Assembly: GCA_964482235.1 (NCBI GenBank)
Contig: CAYZWU010000043.1
Span: 1 to 45,431, forward strand
Length of the DNA stretch: 45,431 nucleotides
Direction: 5' to 3'
Source of the DNA: CAYZWU01 sp964482235
Lineage (GTDB): Bacteria > Planctomycetota > B15-G4 > CAYZWU01
The position numbers were made by a program, and so were the translations under genes. The notes beneath the pieces are model-generated. The model did no database searches. It was given only the letters and a program-made list of their open reading frames with translations, and was not told the DNA's origin. Positions 26,381-33,802 of the stretch are shown piece by piece (position 1 is the stretch's first letter; every line of letters begins with the position of its first letter).

Positions 26381-26462
26381 CGGGGCTTGTGAGAAGGGAA
26401 TCACCGGAACGTCCTCGCCGAGCCTGCGGAATGTTCCGGTGATTCCCTTCTCACAAGCCTCG
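26381..26462 (+). repeat. Long palindromic repeat, copy C
   Basis: A 27-bp perfect inverted repeat (26384-26410 with 26433-26459) extends to about 30 bp if one G-U and two further pairs are allowed (26381-26462). The 22-nt centre (26411-26432) is identical to copy A and reverse-complementary to copy B. The outer arm (GGCTTGTGAGAAGGGAATC) is distinct but paired on both sides. It lies 12 nt after the stop of the last gene of the sugar cluster. No T-run follows. Confidence 0.9.
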
Positions 26463-26633
26463 AGGGGACGCACTCACGGGCGGCATCGGAGAGTGGGGAA
26501 AAAAGAAGAGGCTCGGTGTTTGTCGATCCTGTTTTGCAGTCTGTGTCAACTCCTGGTGAGCACTGTTTTGGGGAGAAGTGATAGGAATTCGGCTTGCTCC
26601 GAAAGTTATTTTCCCTCACGGCTGCGAGCTTGC

Positions 26634-26686
26634 TGACAGCACCGGCTTCGTCCTCGCCGAGCCTGTGGAATGTTCCGGCAAAGTCA
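26634..26686 (+). repeat. Degenerate palindromic repeat, copy D
   Basis: The 22-nt centre (26650-26671) matches copies A and C with one change (C to T at 26666). The inner stem has decayed: GGAAC is replaced by a CTTC-type sequence, although CCGG on both sides and the outer TGAC/GTCA still pair. It has the same orientation as A and C and lies downstream of the convergent beta-helix gene. Confidence 0.75.
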
Positions 26687-26748
26687 CGCCCGCGGAGCGA
26701 CTCACCCCGCGAGGTCAAGCTTCTTAATCTCCCTTCAATCGCACTATA

Positions 26749-28725
26749 CTATTCCACGGAAACAATCAGCAAGTTCGACAGCTCGTTGCCGACGCGCGCC
26801 TGGAACGGGTAGCTCGTCCCGGGCACCCAGAAGCTGTTCATGACCACCGGGACGGCGAGCACGCCCGTCGACGGGATGGGGGACTGGCTGTACGGTTTGA
26901 TCGGGAGAGCGAGGTGGAGATATCCCAGTGGCGTTGGTCTCGGCGGATCCTGGACTCCCGAGCCGAGCGCGATCTGGACCGGTGCCGATCCCGGGAGGCC
27001 GATCACCTTGATCTCGATCGTTCCGCCCGGGGAGGCCGGGCCGGTGTAGTAGAGGTGCGTGTGGAACTCGTCGGCTCCCATGTCGACCTTCGGGAAGGCG
27101 ATGCGGGGATCGCCCTCGAAATCTTCATCCGGCAGGCCGGGAGCCGTGTTGCTGCCGGCGTTCCAGCAGGGCGATTCCACGGTGAGATGAAAGTCATCGA
27201 CAGCAGTGTCGACGAACAGAGGATCGGAGTCGATGCATCCCGCTCCGAACCAGGTTTCCCCGGTTCCGTTCTCGACGTTGCAGAAGTAGACGACAAGGCC
27301 GCCCGACGACTCGAAGATCTCGGCACCGGTGGGGGCGCTGTTGTTCCAGAGAATGGAGTTCATGATCGTCAGGGAGACGTCGTCGCAATAGATGCCGCCG
27401 GCCCGGCTCGCGGCCGTGTTGCCGAAGACGGTGTTGTTCACAAAGCTCGAGGGATCGTTGTTCAATCCGTGATAAATGCCGCCGCCGTCGTTTCCCGCCG
27501 TGTTCCGTGACACGATGTTGTTCGTCATCTTCTGGCAGTGGTAGGAGCAGTCAATGCCGCCGCCGTCGTTGACGGCCGAGTTTCCGGAAATGACGTTTGC
27601 CGTGATCTCCGTTTCCGTGAAGAGCGTGGAGAGCGTGTAGCAGCTGATCCCTCCTCCCCAGCCGGCCGCGTTGTTCTCGATCCTGTTTCCGGAGATGACG
27701 GCGCAGGCCCTCTCGCAGCGGATACCGGCCCCGTGGTAGTCGGCCGTGTTGTTCGTGATCGTGTTGTTCGTGATCGAGACCAGGCAGTCGTAGTAGCAGA
27801 TGATGCCGCCGCCCGAGGATGCCTCGTTCATGGCGATAAGGTTGTCCGATATCGCGGGTACGGACTGCGAGCTGCAGAGAATGCCGCCTCCCTGATAGGA
27901 GGATGTGTTGTCACTGATCACGTTGCCGCTGATCACGGGATCGGACTGATCGGTGCAGCAGATCCCGCCTCCGCCGTCATACCCGGCCGTGTTGCCCGTG
28001 ATCGAGTTGTTCGTGATCGAGGGCGAGCAGTTGGATGTGTAGATGGCGCCGCCGCAATCGGCCGTGTTCCCGGACAGGCTGTTGCCGTCGATCGTTGCGG
28101 CGGAGTACTCGCAGCAGATGCCGCCGCCCTTTTCCGCCGAGTTGCCGGAGATGTTGCTTCCCGAGATGAGAGGCGCCGAGCTGCTGCAGCAGTAGATGCC
28201 TCCTCCCAGGTTTTCCCAGAGCCTGTCGAGAGAGGAGGAGGCGGCGTTCAGCCTGATGATGCTGTTCGTGATAGACGGAGAGGCATTCTCCATGTAGATC
28301 CCCCCGCCGAGGCCGCCGAGGATATTGACCGCCGAGTTCCGCTCGATGATGTTGTTCGTCAAGGTGGGGGAGGAGCCGGCGCAGTAGATCCCGCCTCCCG
28401 CGGCGGCGCGCCCGTTCCTGATGGTGAATCCCATGAGCACGGAGAGAGCGCCTTCGCCGTCATCGAAGGTCACCACGCTTCCCGCTGCATTGCCGTCGAT
28501 CATCGTGGATTGAGGACCGGACTCGCTTTCCACGGTGATCTCCTTGCCGAGGAAGTCGATGTTCTCCACGTAGGTGCCGGAGCGGACGAAAATCTGATCG
28601 CCGCCGGCTGCGCTGTTGATCGCGTCCTGGATCGAGAGATGGTCGTCCGGAACATAAAGGACGTCTGAAAAAGCGGCGCCGGGGAAAACGAGAAATAACG
28701 TGACCAGAGCCATGACCTGGCGCAT
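26749..28725 (-). CDS. Secreted parallel beta-helix protein
   Basis: A 658-aa secreted protein. The ATG at 28725 is preceded by GGGAGGG and opens a signal peptide (VMALVTLFLVFPGAAFS); an upstream in-frame ATG (28839) adds residues ahead of the signal and is not favoured. After DVLYVPDDHLSIQDAINSA, the usual entry of right-handed beta-helix proteins, come many short coils of the form ISGNxxxxNTAxxxGGGIxC (for example NSITGNTAGYDGGGGICC), like polymorphic outer-membrane or pectate-lyase-like repeats. Cys recurs at the coil ends. The last ~100 residues form a separate beta-rich tail ending SNLLIVSVE, perhaps for surface sorting. No catalytic site of a known lyase is evident. It is probably a surface adhesin or polysaccharide-binding protein. 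Confidence 0.8.
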   Translation of the reverse strand: MRQVMALVTLFLVFPGAAFSDVLYVPDDHLSIQDAINSAAGGDQIFVRSGTYVENIDFLGKEITVESESGPQSTMIDGNAAGSVVTFDDGEGALSVLMGFTIRNGRAAAGGGIYCAGSSPTLTNNIIERNSAVNILGGLGGGIYMENASPSITNSIIRLNAASSSLDRLWENLGGGIYCCSSSAPLISGSNISGNSAEKGGGICCEYSAATIDGNSLSGNTADCGGAIYTSNCSPSITNNSITGNTAGYDGGGGICCTDQSDPVISGNVISDNTSSYQGGGILCSSQSVPAISDNLIAMNEASSGGGIICYYDCLVSITNNTITNNTADYHGAGIRCERACAVISGNRIENNAAGWGGGISCYTLSTLFTETEITANVISGNSAVNDGGGIDCSYHCQKMTNNIVSRNTAGNDGGGIYHGLNNDPSSFVNNTVFGNTAASRAGGIYCDDVSLTIMNSILWNNSAPTGAEIFESSGGLVVYFCNVENGTGETWFGAGCIDSDPLFVDTAVDDFHLTVESPCWNAGSNTAPGLPDEDFEGDPRIAFPKVDMGADEFHTHLYYTGPASPGGTIEIKVIGLPGSAPVQIALGSGVQDPPRPTPLGYLHLALPIKPYSQSPIPSTGVLAVPVVMNSFWVPGTSYPFQARVGNELSNLLIVSVE

Positions 28726-28882
28726 GGTGAGCCCTCCCAAAAACCATGTAGTCTCGATTCCTTCAGATAAGCCTGAACCTGAATATATATGCCTGATCCC
28801 TATGGCGTTGTGAAGGGAGAATTCAGGAGGTTCTTTCAACGCGAAGGGCTCTCAGCCTCGTTCGTTCATTTCGAATTATCCG

Positions 28883-30586
28883 TCATTCCTTGTGAATGAT
28901 GAAGAGATCCCGTTGATGCCAGGGATTCCGCCAGGGCTTCTTCGAGACGAGCAGGCCGGGCAGGGCGCCCTGGAGCATGGCCAGGGTGGCGATGCGAGAT
29001 TCCGTGCTGTGGGCGCTCGAATAGAAACGGCATGGAGCCCTGTTGTGGACCCTCATCAAGCCGTGCAGGTTGCGCTGCAGAGCCGCCTTCACTGCCTCGC
29101 CTCGATAGTCGTGCCGGCTTCCCAGGTACTGCAGGACCCAGACGCCGTCCATGTTGCCGTAGTCGAATGCTCCGTCGAAGGAGCCGTCACTCCGCTGCAG
29201 GGCCAGAACCGAGTCGATCACGCGCTCGGGATACGGGATGGGCCGCCCCGTTGCCGCGTAGAGCGGCCAGATGTGGAACGCGCCCCCGAGGTACTCGAGC
29301 GGCGATCGGGCCTCGATCCCCTTGCGCCAGAAGCCCGTCCCCGGATCGGCCTCCGCGTCGAGCCAGGCGAAGAGGGCATCCTTCCACGGCTGCGGTGTCG
29401 AGGAGGTACAGACGAGGGGAAGGCCGGCTCCCCAGATGTCGTGCGACGCTCCCCACTGCCTGACCCAGTTGATCCGATCGAGCCACTCCGGCACCTTCTC
29501 CGTTTCGAGATACCGTCCCAGCAGCCGCGCCTCGTGGCGCTGTCTTCCCCCGAGCATGTTCAGGGCTCCGGTGGCGTGGCAGAAGGCGTGGGTCGCGCAG
29601 TGCCCCGTGATGTGCCGGTAGGTACCGTCCTCGGGATTCTGCTGATCCTGGATGAAGCGAATCCACTGGCCGCGCTGCTCGTCCGTCAGATCGAGGTCGC
29701 ACATGATCCACCTGATCCAGGCGACGTCGGCCGAGGCGTAGAGATCTGGCGGATGCCACGGCCGGAGCCGGTAGGCGCCATACGGAGAGTCCGGTGCCTG
29801 GAGGCGGCGATACCAGGCGCGCGTTCGTTCCGCGATGAGATCGAGGTCGTAGGGGGGATCGAGAACGGGAAACTCGGGTGGCGGCGGCGAGAGAAGCCGC
29901 TGCTGCCCCGCCCAGTTAGACGCGTCTTCGGCATCGAGGGCTTCATCGTAGAACGAGACCTTCGCGATCGATCCATCGAAGGCGCAGGTTTTCTCGCTGC
30001 CCGACCGGTTGCCCAGCCACACGGGCGTGGGACTGTCGAACACGCGTTCCGGGACCTTCTCCGTTTCTTCCCCGCTCGCCAGGCCGTTCACGAAGAGGGC
30101 CATCCGCTTGTTCGGCTCGAAGGCGGCGACCACGGCGTAGGGCGTGCCGCTGACGAGCGGCCGGGTGCTCATGAGTTCGAGAGCTCTTTCCGGCCACGAT
30201 CCGCTGGCGCTGACGGTGAAGAAGAGCTGCCGGGAATCGACGATGCCGAGCTCGTAGGAGCGGCCTCCGCGGGAGAGCCGCCACTTGGAGATCAGGGAGA
30301 CTTTTCCCGGCGCCTCCTTTCCGATCTGCACCACGGCCGCCAGCGTGAACGCTCCCTCGAGACGCAGCGAGCCTTCAGCGCCCTGGCCCAGGCTGAGGAA
30401 GGCGGCCTGCGCTCGCTCGAACCGCGCGGCGAGGCCGTCGCGGAAGGCGGCGGCAGCCGGCGGCGAATCCGCCCCGAGCGACGCATCGGCGGTCCACTCG
30501 AAGAGAGGTTGAGGGGCATCTCCCTCCCGCCCTTCAGGACCGGAGGCGGCCAGCACGGCAAGGAGACACCAGGCTGGAACGATCAT
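28883..30586 (-). CDS. Secreted LamG-like plus prenyltransferase-like toroid protein
   Basis: A 567-aa protein. The start is the ATG at 30586 (GGAGGAG upstream) with signal MIVPAWCLLAVLAAS; an earlier in-frame ATG at 30829 would add a basic leader overlapping the divergent sulfatase leader. Residues about 30-220 look like a LamG/concanavalin-like jelly roll (GSLRLEGAFTLAAVVQIG; AVVAAFEPNKRMALFVNG; WLGNRSGS; SIAKVSFYDEALD). Residues about 260-567 look like an alpha-alpha toroid of the terpenoid-cyclase/prenyltransferase type (IQDQQNPEDGTYRHITGHC; LALQRSDGSFDGAFDYGNMDG). This pairing recalls sheath or glycan-lyase-like secreted proteins. A related toroid occurs at 10628-13144. Function unknown; possible glycan binding. 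Confidence 0.72.
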   Translation of the reverse strand: MIVPAWCLLAVLAASGPEGREGDAPQPLFEWTADASLGADSPPAAAAFRDGLAARFERAQAAFLSLGQGAEGSLRLEGAFTLAAVVQIGKEAPGKVSLISKWRLSRGGRSYELGIVDSRQLFFTVSASGSWPERALELMSTRPLVSGTPYAVVAAFEPNKRMALFVNGLASGEETEKVPERVFDSPTPVWLGNRSGSEKTCAFDGSIAKVSFYDEALDAEDASNWAGQQRLLSPPPPEFPVLDPPYDLDLIAERTRAWYRRLQAPDSPYGAYRLRPWHPPDLYASADVAWIRWIMCDLDLTDEQRGQWIRFIQDQQNPEDGTYRHITGHCATHAFCHATGALNMLGGRQRHEARLLGRYLETEKVPEWLDRINWVRQWGASHDIWGAGLPLVCTSSTPQPWKDALFAWLDAEADPGTGFWRKGIEARSPLEYLGGAFHIWPLYAATGRPIPYPERVIDSVLALQRSDGSFDGAFDYGNMDGVWVLQYLGSRHDYRGEAVKAALQRNLHGLMRVHNRAPCRFYSSAHSTESRIATLAMLQGALPGLLVSKKPWRNPWHQRDLFIIHKE

Positions 30587-30797
30587 TCTTCTCCTCCGCG
30601 ATGCTCTTGAAACTGAACCGGTGCGAAAGCCTCGAACCAGTCTATGCCAGGCGATCAGGTGCCGCAAAAGTTCTTTTGAGCCCCATGCGGTGGTTGTTAA
30701 GGTGAACGAAACCGGCTTCGCGAGAGTGTCGCGGCGTGGGGGCATGATCGCTGGTCTGAGGTTCGTTGTCGCCTTGATATCGGGAGAGGAAGCGTTG

Positions 30798-32333
30798 ATG
30801 CAGCGGATGAAAAGACGGGTTTTCCTCAAGGCGGCCGGCGGGGTGCTGGCCGCGCCTCTTCTCGGAGTCGGCTGTCAGGCTGTGCGCGATTCGGAGAGGA
30901 CGGGCGGCCGACCGAACATTCTCCTGCTCATGGCGGACCAGCATCGCGGCGACTGCCTCGGCTGCGACGGGAATCACGTCATCCGCACCCCGAATCTCGA
31001 CCGGCTGGCCCGCGAGGGCGCCCGCTTCTCTTCCGGCTACAGCAGCACTCCCACCTGCACCCCGGCTCGGAGCGCCCTTCTTACGGGCCTCTCGCCGTGG
31101 CACCACGGCATGCTCGGCTACGGGAGGGTGTCGAACCTCTACAGGGTGAAGATGCCCCGGGCGATCCGGGATGCGGGGTACCACACCTTCGGCATCGGCA
31201 AGATGCACTGGCACCCGCAGAAGACGCTCAACGGATTTCACGGGACGCTGGTGGACGAATCGGGGCGCAGGGAAACGCTCGGTTTCATCAGCGACTATCA
31301 CAGATGGTTCAGCGAGCAGGCGCCGGGCCTCGATCCTGATGCCACGGGAATCGGCTGGAACGACTACCGGGCCCGCGCCTCCGTTCTCCCCGAGGAGCTT
31401 CACCCCACCTCTTGGACGGCCCGGATGGCCGTGGACTTCATCGAGGGCTACGAGAAGCGGGAGCCGTTCTTCCTCAAGGTGTCGTTCGCGCGGCCGCACA
31501 GCCCTTACGATCCGCCGCAGCGCTTCATGGACTCCTATGACGAGGGCCGGATGCCCGCGCCGGCCATCGGAGACTGGGCCGGGAAGCATGCCAGCGTGGA
31601 GAAGCCGGTTCGCACCAACCTCTGGCACGGCGATCCGGGAATCGATCAGGTCCGCCGCTCGCGCCGGGGCTACTACGGCTCCGTTTCCTTTCTCGACGAG
31701 CGGATCGGCACGATTCTCGATGCCCTCGAGCGGCGCGGCATGCTTCGGAACACGTTCATCATCTATGTTGCCGATCACGGCGACATGACGGGCGACCACC
31801 ACCTCTGGCGCAAGTCGTACGCCTACGAGGCTTCGGCCCGCATCCCGTACCTGGTTCGATGGCCGGAGAGCATGAACCTCGCTGGCCGGCGGGGACGGAC
31901 GATCAGGGAGCCCGTGGAGCTGCGCGACGTGCTGCCGACCTTTCTCCATGCGGCCGGTGCGGCTGTCCCGGAAGGGCTCGACGGGAGGAGCCTGATTCCC
32001 CTGATCGAGGGCGGGGCGAGCGGCTGGCGCGAGGCCATCGATCTCGAGCACGATGTCTGCTACAGCAAGGACAACCACTGGAACGCGCTGACCGACGGCA
32101 GGGAGAAGTACATCTTCCACGCCCGCGACGGATCGGAGCAGCTCTTCGACCTCGAGAGCGATCCCGGAGAGAGGCACGATCTGGCCGGGGACGAGGCGGC
32201 CAGGGCGCGGCTTGCCGACTGGCGCATCCGCATGAGGGATCACCTGGCCGAGCGCGGTCCGGCTTTTGTCCTCGACGGTAAGCTCGTCAGGCGGCCGGAT
32301 AGAATGCTCTACTCGCCTCGGTACCCCGGTTGA
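30798..32333 (+). CDS. Tat-exported sulfatase (arylsulfatase family)
   Basis: A 511-aa sulfatase. The ATG at 30798 follows GAGGA and gives MQRMKRRVFLKAAGG, a Tat-type signal with lipobox LGVGC; upstream in-frame ATGs lie in leader sequence. The alkaline-phosphatase-like fold begins RPNILLLMADQHRGDCLGC, with the metal-binding Asp47. The active-site motif CTPAR (Cys87 to Arg91) would be matured by conversion of Cys87 to formylglycine; no formylglycine-generating enzyme is encoded in the window. The VADHGDMTGDHHLWRKS region supplies further metal ligands. It probably removes sulfate esters from glycans outside the cytoplasm. The last codons and the stop lie in the first unit of a 67-bp tandem repeat. 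Confidence 0.9.
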   Translation: MQRMKRRVFLKAAGGVLAAPLLGVGCQAVRDSERTGGRPNILLLMADQHRGDCLGCDGNHVIRTPNLDRLAREGARFSSGYSSTPTCTPARSALLTGLSPWHHGMLGYGRVSNLYRVKMPRAIRDAGYHTFGIGKMHWHPQKTLNGFHGTLVDESGRRETLGFISDYHRWFSEQAPGLDPDATGIGWNDYRARASVLPEELHPTSWTARMAVDFIEGYEKREPFFLKVSFARPHSPYDPPQRFMDSYDEGRMPAPAIGDWAGKHASVEKPVRTNLWHGDPGIDQVRRSRRGYYGSVSFLDERIGTILDALERRGMLRNTFIIYVADHGDMTGDHHLWRKSYAYEASARIPYLVRWPESMNLAGRRGRTIREPVELRDVLPTFLHAAGAAVPEGLDGRSLIPLIEGGASGWREAIDLEHDVCYSKDNHWNALTDGREKYIFHARDGSEQLFDLESDPGERHDLAGDEAARARLADWRIRMRDHLAERGPAFVLDGKLVRRPDRMLYSPRYPG

Positions 32334-32472
32334 CCCATGGGGCGCAACCAGGGAAATCTTGCCCGAAACCGGTGTATCCCATGGGTCATACCCCGGTTGA
32401 CCCATGGGGCGCAGCAAGGGAATCCTTGCCTGAAACCGGTGTATCCCATGGGTCATACCCCGGTTGATCCTG
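32322..32472. repeat. 67-bp tandem direct repeat with internal inverted repeat
   Basis: Two full 67-bp units (32322-32388 and 32389-32455) and a truncated third (from 32456, TACCCCGGTTGATCC) follow one another. Each unit begins TACCCCGGTTGACC and contains the 11-bp inverted pair TGACCCATGGG and CCCATGGGTCA, about 30 nt apart. The second unit also has a small hairpin GCAAGG-GAAT-CCTTGC. The first unit provides the final codons and TGA of the sulfatase; the same TACCCCGGTTGA recurs at the start of the third, partial unit. Confidence 0.9.
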
Positions 32473-32651
32473 GTTGCTGATTTCCAATATTTGACGCAAC
32501 TCAATAGTATCAAAGGGTTTCCAACAACGTGGTTTCATGAATACTCCTTTTGTGGTATACTTGCCAGGCCACAGGGAACAGCACCTCCTGATCGGGCAGC
32601 CAGTGGCGGGAAACGATTTCAGGCTCGCATCCAGCTAAAAAGGAGGTCCCC
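32334..32651. other. Gene-free region between sulfatase and GNAT genes
   Basis: This 318-bp stretch contains the 67-bp tandem repeat in its first 140 nt. The rest is AT-richer sequence without a recognisable gene, ending in the strong ribosome site AAGGAGGT before the GNAT ATG. A promoter is probably present around 32530-32580 but no hexamer pair is convincing. Confidence 0.6.
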
Positions 32652-33236
32652 ATGCAGAAGATTATCAAGCTGAAGGATGGGACGGAGCTCGAGATCCGCA
32701 CGATGAACAAGGAGGATCTCGATGCTTCGTTCACCTTTTTCCAGGCGCTTCCAAAGGAGGACAGGATGTTCCTCCGCACCGATGTGACGAAGCTGTCCCA
32801 CATCAAGAGAAGAATCAAGCTGATGGATACCGGAAGGGTGGAACGGATCGTTGCCACCCATAACGGCGATATCGTGGCCGACGGTGTGCTCGAGCTCGAA
32901 GGACACGACTGGAAGGAGCACGTGGGCGAGCTTCGCCTGATCGTGGCGCGTTCTTATCAGAGACGAGGGCTCGGCATGCTAATGGCCCGCGAGCTCTTCC
33001 TGCTCGCCGCGGCAGCCAAGGTCGAGGTGGTGGTCGTCAAGATGATGCGGCCCCAGAAAGTGGCTCGAAGCATCTTCAGCAAGCTCGGATTCCACGAGGA
33101 GATCGTGATCCCCGACTACGTGAAGGATCTGAGCGGGAAACGGCATGATCTCATCCTGAAGCGGTGTGATCTGGAGGCTCTCTGGAAGAAACTGGACCAC
33201 TATCTCATCGACTCGGACTGGCAGAGAACGCGCTGA
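32652..33236 (+). CDS. GNAT family N-acetyltransferase
   Basis: A 194-aa cytoplasmic protein. The GNAT acetyl-CoA site is read in LRLIVARSYQRRGLGMLMARELFLLA (the R/QxxGxG/A loop is QRRGLG) followed by VVVKMMRPQKVARSIFSKLGFHEE, the usual end of the fold. The N-terminal half (IKLKDGTELEIRTMNKEDLDA) is the substrate side. It has an unusually strong Shine-Dalgarno (AAGGAGGT, spacing about 5). It stands alone, with the sulfatase upstream and a separately promoted GntR gene downstream. The acceptor (amine, peptide or antibiotic) is not predictable. Confidence 0.85.
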   Translation: MQKIIKLKDGTELEIRTMNKEDLDASFTFFQALPKEDRMFLRTDVTKLSHIKRRIKLMDTGRVERIVATHNGDIVADGVLELEGHDWKEHVGELRLIVARSYQRRGLGMLMARELFLLAAAAKVEVVVVKMMRPQKVARSIFSKLGFHEEIVIPDYVKDLSGKRHDLILKRCDLEALWKKLDHYLIDSDWQRTR

Positions 33237-33294
33237 TCGAGTAGTCTAATTATCTAAAATTAAGCGACTTATATTCAAGGTCCCGGGGAATTTC

Positions 33295-33314
33295 CATTTT
33301 TTTCTAAAAAAATG
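33295..33314. other. AT-rich perfect palindrome
   Basis: CATTTTTTT and AAAAAAATG form a perfect 9-bp inverted repeat with a 2-nt loop, 59 nt after the GNAT stop and directly before the GntR promoter. It could act as a weak bidirectional terminator or an upstream promoter element. The assignment is open. Confidence 0.5.
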
Positions 33315-33315
33315 A

Positions 33316-33371
33316 TTGACCGGAATCCGATATTGTACTAATGTCTTAGGACAATATTGTATTAGTACAAT
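33316..33371 (+). promoter_or_regulatory. Promoter and inverted-repeat operator of the GntR gene
   Basis: A perfect 11-bp inverted repeat, ATTGTACTAAT (33332-33342) and ATTAGTACAAT (33361-33371), flanks an 18-nt centre that itself contains the palindrome ACAATATTGT (33351-33360). A -35-like TTGACC lies at 33316-33321 and a -10-like TACTAAT overlaps the left half-site. TGTACTA/TAGTACA-type sites are typical for YtrA-subfamily GntR regulators, and the site sits 21 nt before the GntR ATG. Negative autoregulation is the likely reading. Confidence 0.65.
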
Positions 33372-33391
33372 GATGTGTTGACGAGGTTCCC

Positions 33392-33766
33392 ATGATTCAA
33401 TTCCAGATCGATCTGAAGAGCGGCGTCCCCTTCTACAGGCAGATCATCGACCAGGTGAAAAGCGCCATGTCCGCCGGCTTGCTGGAACCGGGAGATCGGC
33501 TTCCCACGGTCCGCCAGCTCGCCGTGGATCTCTCCATCAATCCGAACACGGTGGGGCGCGCCTACACGGAGCTGGAGTTGACCGGGCTCGTGGAGACCCA
33601 GCTCGGTTCGGGAACATTCGCCAGTCACAAGGAGGTTTCTAGAGATGACGTGGAAAAACGGCGCATGCTCGACCAGCTCTGCCAGGAGTTCCTCTCCAAG
33701 GCGTCCTCATACGGGATCACACTCGAGGACATCATGCAGAATCTCGAGCAGCGGAAGAGCCGTTGA
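33392..33766 (+). CDS. GntR family regulator, YtrA subfamily
   Basis: A 124-aa DNA-binding protein. It opens IQFQIDLKSGVPFYRQIIDQVKSAM, followed by a winged helix-turn-helix (GDRLPTVRQLAVDLSINPNTVGRAYTELELTGLVETQLGSGTF) and a short helical tail of about 40 residues, the compact form of the YtrA subfamily. It lacks the large FadR or UbiC-type ligand domain. It precedes the SPFH gene by 36 nt and a palindromic operator lies just upstream, so it probably controls its own operon. YtrA regulators usually accompany ABC exporter genes; here the partner is an SPFH membrane protein, which is less common. Confidence 0.9.
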   Translation: MIQFQIDLKSGVPFYRQIIDQVKSAMSAGLLEPGDRLPTVRQLAVDLSINPNTVGRAYTELELTGLVETQLGSGTFASHKEVSRDDVEKRRMLDQLCQEFLSKASSYGITLEDIMQNLEQRKSR

Positions 33767-33802
33767 ACGACCTGTGGACTGTCGCAGGAAAGGAGACTGG
33801 AG

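Larger units (their letters stand above)
26370..26748. other. Gene-free convergent region with palindromic repeats
   Basis: This 379-bp stretch separates the end of the UroD/ABC cluster (plus) from the end of the beta-helix gene (minus). It contains palindrome C (26381-26462), starting 12 nt after the UroD stop, and a decayed copy D (26634-26686). The part between them is AT-richer and has no coding character that I can support. Confidence 0.7.

Noticed and set aside
32322..32472. A short CRISPR array
   Set aside because: The units are contiguous 67-bp copies with no spacers between them, and no cas genes are present.
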